Positions 54,474-62,486 of a stretch of DNA of 64,000 bases are shown here, one piece after another. The notes under the pieces were generated by a model, which worked only from the letters and a program-made list of their open reading frames with translations, searched no databases and was not told where the DNA came from. Position numbers and translations under genes: made by a program. Source of the stretch: Actinomycetota bacterium (GTDB taxonomy: Bacteria > Actinomycetota > Acidimicrobiia > Actinomarinales > Actinomarinaceae); assembly GCA_014384285.1 (NCBI GenBank), contig JACNGE010000006.1, positions 62,001 to 126,000 on the forward strand, read 5' to 3'. The number at the start of each line of letters is the position of its first letter. The stretch's first letter is position 1.

Positions 54474-54559
54474 ACAGATCTTTACAAAAATTTGTAGCTA
54501 TTTTGCTTGCAGCAGGTGTAGTATTTTCAACAATTGCATATTTTTTATTGTTAATATAA
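54470..54559 (+). CDS. 29-residue membrane microprotein
   Basis: Too short for the track. The ATG overlaps the previous stop (ATGA) and the frame reads MNRSLQKFVAILLAAGVVF... to TAA 54559. It is a basic N-terminus and a single membrane helix. In size and form it recalls the tiny Prli42-like membrane proteins of Firmicutes, though homology is not established. The coupling and the following gene five bases later support translation. Confidence 0.5.
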   Translation: MNRSLQKFVAILLAAGVVFSTIAYFLLLI

Positions 54560-54563
54560 TTTT

Positions 54564-55337
54564 GTGAATTTTGAAAATAATCTCGTTATTATCGAGTCAC
54601 CATCTAAACAGTATTTAAGCGTCATAACTAAGGGTCAAGAATTCATAACTAATGAAGGCAAAATAGAATTTGATAATATAGACAAACTGCCTATCAAGAT
54701 CTTATCATCAACGGGTATCGAATTTACAATATATACCCCCTCTTATAAAGATTTCGTTCTTCTTATGAAAAGAGGTCCACAGATAATTTATCCAAAAGAT
54801 GCAGGATCTATAATTGTTTCAGCAAATATTAATTCACACAGCAGAGTTCTTGAAATTGGTACTGGCTCTGGTGCACTCACACTTTTTATTGCTACATTGC
54901 TTGGTCCTAATTCTGAATTTTACTCATTAGATGTCAGCAAAAAAAATCAATACAGAGCAGGTAAGACTATTTCAAGATATCTATCAAATTATTCTGAAGA
55001 ATTTATAAAAAAAATTAACTTTGTAAATGAAGATTTATCAACATTTTTAATGAAAAATATCTCAATTAATTTTAATTCAATAATTACTGACGTTCCTGAA
55101 CCTTGGCATTTCTTTGACAATAATCAAATTGAAGACAATCTATATTGGGTGTCGTATTTACCATCTATATCTCAGATTTCAAAAACTAAAGACACACTTG
55201 AACAAAATAATTTTCAGCATATTGAGATCAAGGAAGTCCTTGAAAGAGAGTGGACAGTTAAAGGCAATATTTCAAGACCAAAACATACTATGGTAGGTCA
55301 TACTGGATTTATTATAAGTGGAAGGTTTATTATTTGA
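54564..55337 (+). CDS. trmI: tRNA (adenine(58)-N1)-methyltransferase TrmI
   Basis: A 257-residue methyltransferase with a GTG start. LLMKRGPQIIYPKDAGSIIV and the SAM-binding VLEIGTGSGALTLFIATLLG are the family marks, then SIITDVPEPWHF (family 'DLPEPW'). The N-terminal beta-barrel is shorter than usual. It places m1A58 in the T-loop. In Actinobacteria it usually lies near the pafBC/proteasome region, which begins 340 bases downstream. Confidence 0.92.
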   Translation: MNFENNLVIIESPSKQYLSVITKGQEFITNEGKIEFDNIDKLPIKILSSTGIEFTIYTPSYKDFVLLMKRGPQIIYPKDAGSIIVSANINSHSRVLEIGTGSGALTLFIATLLGPNSEFYSLDVSKKNQYRAGKTISRYLSNYSEEFIKKINFVNEDLSTFLMKNISINFNSIITDVPEPWHFFDNNQIEDNLYWVSYLPSISQISKTKDTLEQNNFQHIEIKEVLEREWTVKGNISRPKHTMVGHTGFIISGRFII

Positions 55338-55338
55338 T

Positions 55339-55584
55339 TTATGGCTCAATCATGATGCATTCGCCAGGACACTCTTCCGCTGACTCAACTACTGCATCTT
55401 CTTGACCTTTTGGCACTACTGCTAATCCCTCTGCGCCACCAACATTTCCATTTTCTTCAGAAAAGATTTTGTCTCCCTCTTTAACATAAAAAAGCCCATC
55501 ATCTAATCCAACGAAAACATCAGGTGCTATTTCTTCACAGAGTCCATCTCCTGTACATAAATCTTGATCAATCCATACTTTCAT
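55339..55584 (-). CDS. Ferredoxin (single-cluster, [3Fe-4S]-like)
   Basis: An 81-residue acidic protein. CTGDGLC has an aspartate in place of the second cysteine of the CxxCxxC motif, and ECPGECIMIEP supplies the remaining ligand. This pattern is seen in actinobacterial [3Fe-4S] or Asp-liganded ferredoxins that serve cytochrome P450s and other oxidoreductases. A middle insert (EENGNVGGAEGLAVVPKGQ) lengthens it slightly. Its partner is not in the window. Confidence 0.9.
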   Translation of the reverse strand: MKVWIDQDLCTGDGLCEEIAPDVFVGLDDGLFYVKEGDKIFSEENGNVGGAEGLAVVPKGQEDAVVESAEECPGECIMIEP

Positions 55585-55591
55585 ACATAGT

Positions 55592-55597
55592 ATTTTA
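55592..55597 (-). promoter_or_regulatory. Candidate -10 box (TAAAAT) of leaderless ferredoxin gene
   Basis: On the minus strand TAAAAT ends seven bases before the ATG at 55584, with no Shine-Dalgarno sequence. Confidence 0.4.
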
Positions 55598-55652
55598 CCC
55601 TATTATAGATTTACACAAATCATCGAATACAAAAATTATTTTAAATATTTTG

Positions 55653-55658
55653 TAAGAT
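55653..55658 (+). promoter_or_regulatory. Candidate -10 box (TAAGAT) of the pafBC-tat operon
   Basis: TAAGAT lies 18 bases before the pafB ATG at 55677, so a short leader of about 12 bases is expected, without an evident Shine-Dalgarno sequence. No strong -35 is seen. Confidence 0.3.
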
Positions 55659-55676
55659 ACTAATGAAACGAATTTT

Positions 55677-56510
55677 ATGAAAAATGTATTTAAAAGATGT
55701 TTAAAGATAATTGCTCTTTTTGACAATCTGCCTAACTCGAATATTGATAGTAATTATATAAAAGACAATATTCCTGAATATAGAGAACTCAGCGACGGTG
55801 CCTTCAAAAGATCATTCGAACGCGATAAGGTGTTGTTAAAAGAAGTTGGTTTTAGATTGGAATATGAAAATGATAAATGGACCCTTCAAGAAGGTTATAA
55901 ACTTGAAGGTAGGAATATTATTACTCAAATAAAGAATACTCCAAATTTTAATTTTGAATCATTTAGTAATACATATTCAGTTATTAAAAAATACTTATCT
56001 CCTCACTTTGAGCTAAACCAAAATTTAAAAATTATACCAAGATTAAGTGTTGCCTCTAGAGAAAAAAGGAGGGTATCTTTTTTATATAATGAAAAACTCA
56101 GGAAAGTTTATCCACTTGGTTTAAGGTTCCACAACGGATCTTGGTATTTAGGTGCTGAAGATAACAAGATTGTTAAGACCTTTAAAATATCAAATATAAA
56201 CGATTTAAAGGTAGGAACAAAAGACAACCTTCACAATAATGAGATTAAAAACTTTACCTTTACTTGGGAGGATAAAAGTGAAGAAATTTCTGTACAATTA
56301 CGATCAAACAAAAATTTGCATAACATCCATAAAAATATTTTTATCTTTACAGATTCTAACCAAGTCATCCAAGATGACTTAATAACTTTAAATTTGGTCA
56401 CAAAAGATCACCACGGTTTTATAAAGTATTTATTGTTAGTTTCTCCAGAAATTACAAATATTTCTTCATCTAATAGAGAACTATTATTACAGGTGATAAA
56501 TGGATTATAA
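55677..56510 (+). CDS. pafB: PafB-type WYL-domain transcriptional regulator
   Basis: A 277-residue protein: an N-terminal winged helix (RCLKIIALFDNLPNS..., FKRSFERDKVLLKEVGF) and a WYL domain (KVYPLGLRFHNGSWYLGAED). The partner gene follows with an 11-base overlap. PafB-PafC form a heterodimer that activates the LexA-independent DNA-damage response in mycobacteria. Lineage decay is visible in weak N-terminal similarity, but the paired context and tatC/helY downstream fix the identity. Confidence 0.85.
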   Translation: MKNVFKRCLKIIALFDNLPNSNIDSNYIKDNIPEYRELSDGAFKRSFERDKVLLKEVGFRLEYENDKWTLQEGYKLEGRNIITQIKNTPNFNFESFSNTYSVIKKYLSPHFELNQNLKIIPRLSVASREKRRVSFLYNEKLRKVYPLGLRFHNGSWYLGAEDNKIVKTFKISNINDLKVGTKDNLHNNEIKNFTFTWEDKSEEISVQLRSNKNLHNIHKNIFIFTDSNQVIQDDLITLNLVTKDHHGFIKYLLLVSPEITNISSSNRELLLQVINGL

Positions 56511-57318
56511 AGTTAGTCTAAGTACAATCGTTCATATACTTTCGTTAATAAGATTAAAGACAACTTATGAAGTTGAAGACCTACTAAACAAACTCAATCT
56601 TAATTTTGAAAAACTGATATATTCACTAACTATTTTATCCGAAATATATTCAACAAATGGAGATAGTTTCCTAGATTTTAATATCAATTCAGAAACAAAT
56701 TCTATAACTTTTGAATATGATAAATATCTACTCGAACTTGAAACCATTACAGATCTGGACTTGTTTAAAATGTACACTCTACTTAGTAATCCAAAAATAA
56801 ATATTGAGAAATTATTTGATGATAGTGACGAGGTGGTAAAGTTCTATAATGTATTAGGTCAATATTTTGAGTCAAATTATTCAATGCAAAATGATGATGC
56901 CGACTTAAGTAGTATATTTGAAACTGATGAAATTTATATTGAATACATCAAACTTGGCAATAGCCAACCAAGTACATATAAGATTAAACCACTCTCTTTT
57001 GGTTCTGGCAATGATGGAGACACAGTAGAAGCATACGATTATGAAGACAATAGAATAAAGACTTTTTTGATAGATAGAATAATCAACCTATCTGAAGAAA
57101 AACATCTTAAATCGTCATTTTCAAATATGGAAAATAGTGTAGAGGCAATCTTTACAGATTCTTTTTCAACACAACAAAAAAAACAATTTAGATCTGAAAA
57201 TATCGCAATAGAACATTTCATTAAGAATATTGACACAGAAAATATAATTTCTCCAAACTCAGTTAAAGTTGAAATAGAAAAGAGGAAAACAATATTGATA
57301 AATGAGTTAATGAAATGA
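56500..57318 (+). CDS. pafC: PafC-type WYL-domain transcriptional regulator
   Basis: A 272-residue protein. An HTH-like N-terminus (STIVHILSLIRLKTTYEVEDLLNKLNL) is followed by a degenerate WYL domain: IEYIKLGNSQPSTYKIKPLSF, then DTVEAYDYEDNRIKTFLIDRI. The W-Y-L triad is replaced by E-A-Y, as often in PafC. It overlaps pafB, and its stop overlaps the tatA-like start (ATGA). Confidence 0.8.
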   Translation: MDYKVSLSTIVHILSLIRLKTTYEVEDLLNKLNLNFEKLIYSLTILSEIYSTNGDSFLDFNINSETNSITFEYDKYLLELETITDLDLFKMYTLLSNPKINIEKLFDDSDEVVKFYNVLGQYFESNYSMQNDDADLSSIFETDEIYIEYIKLGNSQPSTYKIKPLSFGSGNDGDTVEAYDYEDNRIKTFLIDRIINLSEEKHLKSSFSNMENSVEAIFTDSFSTQQKKQFRSENIAIEHFIKNIDTENIISPNSVKVEIEKRKTILINELMK

Positions 57319-57494
57319 GCTTGGTTGAGCTATTAGTTATTTTGTTAATTTCTCTTGGTATTTTTGATAAGAGTAAAATTATACAATATTATCAAAAAAT
57401 AATAAATTTTCAAAAAGGCCAAAATCGCCAAATCATAGGGGATACTTCAATTAATGAAAACTGGATTTGGGTTGATAAAGATGAGGAGGAGTGA
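57315..57494 (+). CDS. tatA: TatA-like twin-arginine translocase component, 59 aa
   Basis: One codon too short for the track. ATG 57315 overlaps the pafC stop. The product MSLVELLVILLISLGIF... has an N-terminal membrane helix, a hinge and an amphipathic basic helix (DKSKIIQYYQKIINFQKG), the TatA/B layout. The usual FG hinge is replaced by G-I-F. The acidic tail (WVDKDEEE) ends on GAGGAGG, which is the ribosome site for tatC. Position between pafC and tatC is where Actinobacteria place tatA. Homology by sequence alone is weak. Confidence 0.7.
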   Translation: MSLVELLVILLISLGIFDKSKIIQYYQKIINFQKGQNRQIIGDTSINENWIWVDKDEEE

Positions 57495-57498
57495 ATAG

Positions 57499-58200
57499 AT
57501 GAAAAAACCATTTATAGACCACCTTAAAGAACTTAATTTTAGATTTCTAATTTCAATCATTCTCATCGCAGTTGTTTCTATTGTTGTTTATGTTCGCTAT
57601 TCTTTTTTTGTAGACCTACTCCTAGATCCATTGATAAAAGCAGGATATGATCAGTCAAATATTTTTGCTTTAACTATCTATGAAGGTTTTCAGGTCAAGC
57701 TTCAGAATACATTTTGGATAGCAATTATCATATGTTTCCCTTTGGTCTCACTAATAATTGCTCTTTTTATAAAGCCTGCATTAGAGATTGGGAATACAGC
57801 CTTTTTACTCTACTTCTTATTTTTCACAGTTTTATTTTATCTTGGAATAGGATCTTCACTTAGCATTGCTCATGTTGGTATTGAGTTTCTTCTTTCCTTC
57901 AATGAGAATGAAATAATATTACGATCTCAAAATTACTTCCAATTCATAACTAGAGTATCGTTATTATTTGGTATATCTTTCCAGTTTCCTTTAGTTATTT
58001 TATTTTTACTTAATAAAAAAATTATTGATGTTGAAAGTCTTACAAAAAAAAGACCAGAGATGTTTATAGTGATTCTTATCTTCTCTGCAATTATCACACC
58101 TACAGGAGACCCTGTTTCCCTTTTTGTATTCACCATCCCAATGTATCTACTGATAGAAGTAATGATATTTGTTCACAAAAAAAGTAAACGTGGAATTTAA
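57499..58200 (+). CDS. tatC: Sec-independent protein translocase TatC
   Basis: A 233-residue, six-helix membrane protein with the signature FIDHLKELNFRFLISI (family 'HLxELRxR') and the late segment IITPTGDPVSLFVFTIPMYLLIE (family 'TPPDxxSQ...PLxxLYE', with G replacing P). TatC binds the twin-arginine signal. GAGGAGG lies eight bases before the ATG, inside the end of the tatA-like gene. It overlaps helY. Confidence 0.93.
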   Translation: MKKPFIDHLKELNFRFLISIILIAVVSIVVYVRYSFFVDLLLDPLIKAGYDQSNIFALTIYEGFQVKLQNTFWIAIIICFPLVSLIIALFIKPALEIGNTAFLLYFLFFTVLFYLGIGSSLSIAHVGIEFLLSFNENEIILRSQNYFQFITRVSLLFGISFQFPLVILFLLNKKIIDVESLTKKRPEMFIVILIFSAIITPTGDPVSLFVFTIPMYLLIEVMIFVHKKSKRGI

Positions 58201-60061
58201 TCCAGATCAATTTCAAATTGATGCAGTTGAATCTATAAATAAAAATTTCAATGTCTTAGTAGTAGCTCCTACTGGATCTGGTAAAACATTTATTGCCGAA
58301 AGAGCCATAGAAAAATATACAAATCAAAATCAAAATGTTATTTACACAACTCCAATTAAGGCATTGTCTAATCAGAAATATAATGATTTTTTAAATATAG
58401 GTATTAATACGGGATTACTAACAGGTGATAGAACCATAAATCCTGACTCAGAGTTGATAGTCGCAACTACAGAAATACTTCGAAATATGATTTATTCAAA
58501 CGATAAAAGGTTAAAAAAAATTGGATTAATAGTACTTGATGAAGTTCATTATTTGTCTGATACTGAACGAGGCACTACTTGGGAGGAAATCATTATTCAT
58601 GCTCCAAAAAATATTAAATTCCTTTTTCTTTCTGCAACTATAAGAAATAAAGATGAATTTCACAATTGGATAGTTTCTTTGCGTGGAAAAACATCACTAA
58701 TCAAATCTGAGATAAGACCAGTTCCACTTGAGATTTCTTTAGTGGGAGTAAATCCATACAACGATCAGTTGAAAATAATTAAGTCTTCTAAAGATAAACG
58801 AAATAACAAAATCTTTAAATTTGAAAAACAATATAAAAAATTTAAACGTCCACATCTAGGCTTTCAGTTAGATTACTTAAATGATAAGACGTTAACCCCC
58901 TCTATTTTCTTTTATTTTTCAAGGGATAGAGTTGAAACTAAAGCTAGGCAGGCTGCAACAAATAGGAATAAAACAAAAAAATCTAAAGAACTTAGAGCCA
59001 TATTTAATAACGTTTTCGACTCCCTTGATTCAAATCAGTATGAACTCCTTAACCTTGATGAACTACTGTGGATGTGGGTTAGAGGAGTTGGATATCATCA
59101 TGCTGGACTTGCACCAATAGTGAAAGAATTTGTTGAACATTTATTTTTAAATAGATACATTGATTACCTTTTTGCTACAGAGACTCTTTCACTTGGTTTG
59201 AACCTACCTGCAAAATCTATAGTTATTGATAGACTATACAAATTCGACGGGATAAAAACCCGTTTAATAAATCAATCTGAGTTTCTTCAGCTAACAGGTA
59301 GAGCTGGTAGACGAGGTATAGACACTAAAGGATTTGCTTTTGTAAATTACGATAGAAACATTGAAAACTTTTGGTACAATAATCTTTTCACTCTTAAGTC
59401 GAGTACATTAAAATCTGCTTATTCTATTTCATATTCCTCAATTCTCAACATGTTAAACAAATATTCATTAGTTGAAGCTATAGAGTTACTCGAAAAAAGC
59501 TTTTTTGCTTATCAAAACAATTTTAATGTTTCCGGATTACAGAAAACGTTCAAATCTAAACTTGAGGTTTTAGAGAATCTAGGCTTTAAGGATAGAAACA
59601 AAAAATCAAATGTTTTAATAGATACCTACCGAGATGAATTAATTGTTGGAATAGAGCTGTTGGAAACTGATTTTGCTAAAGACATGAATTTTTATTTAAT
59701 GTTTGTCTGCACAGGTTTGTCCTCTACACGTCACGATCTTTCCTTGAATGAAATATATTTAGACACCTATATAAAATTTCAAATCATGGAGGAAAGAATA
59801 AATAAAATTGAATCTTTTGCTGGTGTTAAAAGAACAACCTCTATAGATATTGGCTGGTTTAGTATATTTAATGAATATCTTCATTCAGAAGATATTGAAT
59901 CTGTATTAATAAAGTTTAACATTAGTATTGGTGATTTTATTAGAGCAGGCAAGGAAGCCTCTGAACTTTCAGCTAAACTTTTTAATATCTATGGAATTGA
60001 TGAATTCAAAATGATAAGTAATCTATTTAATGACGAATTAATACAGAAAACAATGCGATGA
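58190..60061 (+). CDS. helY: Ski2/HelY-type DEAD-box RNA helicase
   Basis: About 623 residues from GTG 58190 (overlap with tatC 11 bases); the track's TTG 58169 is the alternative. Motifs: Q-like FQIDAVESI, Walker A APTGSGKTFIAERA, DEVHYLSD (DEVH box), SATI, and QLTGRAGRRGID. The actinobacterial HelY is normally about 900 residues; here the C-terminal half is cut down, keeping a short helical end. It likely remodels RNA. Its position after tatC is the usual one. Confidence 0.88.
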   Translation: MEFNPDQFQIDAVESINKNFNVLVVAPTGSGKTFIAERAIEKYTNQNQNVIYTTPIKALSNQKYNDFLNIGINTGLLTGDRTINPDSELIVATTEILRNMIYSNDKRLKKIGLIVLDEVHYLSDTERGTTWEEIIIHAPKNIKFLFLSATIRNKDEFHNWIVSLRGKTSLIKSEIRPVPLEISLVGVNPYNDQLKIIKSSKDKRNNKIFKFEKQYKKFKRPHLGFQLDYLNDKTLTPSIFFYFSRDRVETKARQAATNRNKTKKSKELRAIFNNVFDSLDSNQYELLNLDELLWMWVRGVGYHHAGLAPIVKEFVEHLFLNRYIDYLFATETLSLGLNLPAKSIVIDRLYKFDGIKTRLINQSEFLQLTGRAGRRGIDTKGFAFVNYDRNIENFWYNNLFTLKSSTLKSAYSISYSSILNMLNKYSLVEAIELLEKSFFAYQNNFNVSGLQKTFKSKLEVLENLGFKDRNKKSNVLIDTYRDELIVGIELLETDFAKDMNFYLMFVCTGLSSTRHDLSLNEIYLDTYIKFQIMEERINKIESFAGVKRTTSIDIGWFSIFNEYLHSEDIESVLIKFNISIGDFIRAGKEASELSAKLFNIYGIDEFKMISNLFNDELIQKTMR

Positions 60062-60933
60062 AGGAATTTATTGTTTTTTATAACGTAAATTCTAGAGGCA
60101 GAAATCTTACACAAGACTACATAGAGTCTCTTTTTAGAAAGCATGAATTAAGTTGTAAAATATTTATGACTAAGAGCATTAGTGAACTTGGAGAAATAAT
60201 AGACCAGTTCACCGATACTAAAAAATATATCTATTGTGCTATTGGTGGTGACGGTACTATTAGTTCTCTTATAGACTCTCTTTTAAACAAAGGATTAGTA
60301 CAGCCTATAGTTGCATGCTTACCATCCGGAAGTGGTTCTGACTTTTTAAGAACATTTGCAATTCCTCAAAACATAGAAAAAGCAATGGAACATTTAAAAG
60401 GGGATTCTGTTTATTTAATTGACACTGCTCTAGTTTCTTCTGAATTTCGTTCAAAGCATTTTATAAATGTATTAAATTTTGGATTTTTAGCAGATACTGT
60501 TGAATTAAGCGAAAAGCTACCCAAACTCTTCAGAAGATTTAGATACCCCATTAGTTTTTGGGTAAAATTGCTACCTGCAAAATCATCCCAAATGAATCTT
60601 CAGACACACAACTATGAGTTTTCATCACATGCGTTTGTTGTTTCAATCTGCAACGGACAATTTTTTGGCGGGGGGTGGAACATTTCACCAAAGTCGAGTT
60701 TACAGGACGGTTTATTAAATATACAAATATTTAAAGTAACAAAACGAAAAGCTATGAAACTTTTTTTTCAAGCAAAAAAGGGTTTACATTTGACTGATCC
60801 AGATGTTTTATTGAAGCGAAGTGGAAATATAAAACTTTTAACTACCCAGTCAATTGAAATTGATGGTGATTATTTCGACAAAGGCCCAGCTGAGATATTT
60901 GTCAAAAAGCACTCCATACAGCTTAAAATTTAG
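60058..60933 (+). CDS. Diacylglycerol/lipid kinase family protein
   Basis: A 291-residue protein. FYNVNSRGRN opens the DAGK catalytic domain and AIGGDGTISSL is the nucleotide loop. PSGSGSDFLRTF matches 'PLGTGNDFAR'. GGGWNISPKSSLQDGLLNI is the conserved C-terminal domain segment. It phosphorylates a lipid such as diacylglycerol, or acts as a sphingosine-kinase-like protein. It overlaps helY by four bases, in line with the family's place downstream of tatC/helY in Actinobacteria. Confidence 0.9.
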   Translation: MKEFIVFYNVNSRGRNLTQDYIESLFRKHELSCKIFMTKSISELGEIIDQFTDTKKYIYCAIGGDGTISSLIDSLLNKGLVQPIVACLPSGSGSDFLRTFAIPQNIEKAMEHLKGDSVYLIDTALVSSEFRSKHFINVLNFGFLADTVELSEKLPKLFRRFRYPISFWVKLLPAKSSQMNLQTHNYEFSSHAFVVSICNGQFFGGGWNISPKSSLQDGLLNIQIFKVTKRKAMKLFFQAKKGLHLTDPDVLLKRSGNIKLLTTQSIEIDGDYFDKGPAEIFVKKHSIQLKI

Positions 60934-60963
60934 TATTATTTTTAGAGCACTTTAAGGAGACAA

Positions 60964-61326
60964 ATGTCAGAAAAAGATGTAGAAGATATTAAAGAACCTA
61001 ATTTAGAAGATCTTGAAGAAGAAGATCTTGAGGAATCCGATACCCCCTCAGATGAAGAAGAAGAAAAAGAAGAGGTAGAAACAGAATCTTTAGAAGCTCG
61101 CGTTGAAAGTGAGAAAAAAACTGTTGAAGACCCTGACGATGCCGAAGGTTCTTTTATGAGTGTTGATGCTGCCGAAAAGAGAAATGTCAAAAAATCTGAT
61201 TTAAAACTTGATGAAGCTGCAGCAGATAAAGAAGAAGATGAGTTTACTTGTTCTGTCTGTTTTCTTGTTTTGAAAAATACTCAACTAGCTAAACCTAGAT
61301 CAAAAGTGTGCACCGATTGTGCATGA
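60964..61326 (+). CDS. DUF4193 family acidic zinc-finger protein
   Basis: A 120-residue protein with a very acidic N-terminal half (EEEDLEESDTPSDEEEEKEE) and a C-terminal four-cysteine finger FTCSVCFLVLKN...KVCTDCA. This is the DUF4193 design, restricted to Actinobacteria and of unknown function. AAGGAG is ahead of the ATG, so this transcript, unlike many others here, has a normal leader. Its end overlaps the GNAT gene. Confidence 0.85.
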   Translation: MSEKDVEDIKEPNLEDLEEEDLEESDTPSDEEEEKEEVETESLEARVESEKKTVEDPDDAEGSFMSVDAAEKRNVKKSDLKLDEAAADKEEDEFTCSVCFLVLKNTQLAKPRSKVCTDCA

Positions 61327-61762
61327 ATTTGAAAATTTTAACTATAAATTTTCTATAACAACTACGGATACCGCACCAGCGGAATTACGTTCGTCTTTTA
61401 TTGAAGAGATGAATCAAATAGACAACATAATGATAAACCATTATCTATCTCTGGAATTTATAAAAAAAATCTATTTTGTTCTAACTCAAGAAGATGTAAA
61501 TATTGGTTATGGGTGTGGTGTTATAGAAAATGGTTTTCTTACTATTTATGAACTCTTTGTTCTTCCTGAATATAGAGAGTTAGGATTTGGCACTAAGATT
61601 TTCAATGAAATACGTACTTTCACACATACTAGCAATCTTAAAATACGATCTATTACACTACCTAGTGACAGAACAGGTAAAAACTTTTATGAGAGCAATC
61701 TAATCACAGCTCGTGCCTTAGTTATGGAGGAAAAACGTGAAAACTCTCGCTACAGACCTTGA
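61319..61762 (+). CDS. GNAT family N-acetyltransferase
   Basis: A 147-residue protein with a GTG start. The acetyl-CoA binding segment is IYELFVLPEYRELGFGTKIFNEI (family V.P.yRg.G.g..l), in the middle of the standard fold. The acceptor is unknown. It overlaps DUF4193 by eight bases and the HAD gene by 26 bases. Confidence 0.85.
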   Translation: MHEFENFNYKFSITTTDTAPAELRSSFIEEMNQIDNIMINHYLSLEFIKKIYFVLTQEDVNIGYGCGVIENGFLTIYELFVLPEYRELGFGTKIFNEIRTFTHTSNLKIRSITLPSDRTGKNFYESNLITARALVMEEKRENSRYRP

Positions 61763-62486
61763 TGGCACTCTTTATTTAGACAATATATTGATTCCCGGTG
61801 TAAAGGAGTCATATCAATTGCTTTTAGCAAATAATTACTATATTTATCACGCAACGAACAACAGTTCCCAATCAAGACAAATAATAGCTTCTAAACTTGA
61901 GAGGTTATTACAGGTTGACATAGACCTATCATCTGTAATCACACCGTTGGTTGTCTTAGAAGATTACCTAAAAGGTAAAAATTATTCTGTCTATGTATTT
62001 GGCTCAGACGAAATCAAACAATACATTAGTAACATTTCAAACCTTGTCACAAATCTTGAAACAGCTGATTTAGTAATTTTGGGCAGAGTTGATTTCCCAA
62101 ATGAAGATGAACTTGATGAGATTGCAAAAGGGATTAATTCTGGAATAGCTGCTGCAACTCTGAATAAAGACTTAACGTATCCCGTTAGCCCAACTGAGTT
62201 TAAACCAGGAAATGGACAAATAGCTAGATACATAGAATCAGCAACAAGGAAAACTCTAGACTCTTTTGGAAAAGATGGAATGCTATTTTCTGATTATTTT
62301 ATAAATAAAGGTATCCAAATTGACTACATGATAGGAGACAGGGTAGATACAGATATTGTCTTTGCTAAAAATATAAATACAACATCAATCTTAGTTAATT
62401 CAAGTATAGAAAACCACATGCCGATTTCTCTTGCAGATGAAGTTTTTGATACCTTCAATGAGTTCGTCTCATCTATTGTTAAGTAG
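61737..62486 (+). CDS. HAD superfamily hydrolase, NagD-like (subfamily IIA)
   Basis: A 249-residue phosphatase with a GTG start. Motif I is LATDLDGTLYLDN with the nucleophile aspartate; NNSSQSRQ is motif II; FKPGNGQI contributes the lysine; MIGDRVDTDI is motif III. The IIA cap lies between motifs II and III. The substrate is likely a small sugar or nucleotide phosphate but is not assigned. Its end overlaps the rhomboid gene by 18 bases. Confidence 0.9.
   Translation: MKTLATDLDGTLYLDNILIPGVKESYQLLLANNYYIYHATNNSSQSRQIIASKLERLLQVDIDLSSVITPLVVLEDYLKGKNYSVYVFGSDEIKQYISNISNLVTNLETADLVILGRVDFPNEDELDEIAKGINSGIAAATLNKDLTYPVSPTEFKPGNGQIARYIESATRKTLDSFGKDGMLFSDYFINKGIQIDYMIGDRVDTDIVFAKNINTTSILVNSSIENHMPISLADEVFDTFNEFVSSIVK

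Noticed and set aside
55663-55680. Five-codon frame ATG AAA CGA ATT TTA TGA overlapping the pafB start
   Set aside because: It could be a leader peptide, but it is too short to separate from chance and the -10 spacing does not support a transcript beginning at its ATG.
60942-61190. 82-codon serine-rich minus-strand ORF
   Set aside because: It is the antisense of the acidic repeat of DUF4193 (GAA/GAT codons read as TTC/ATC and TCT), not a gene.
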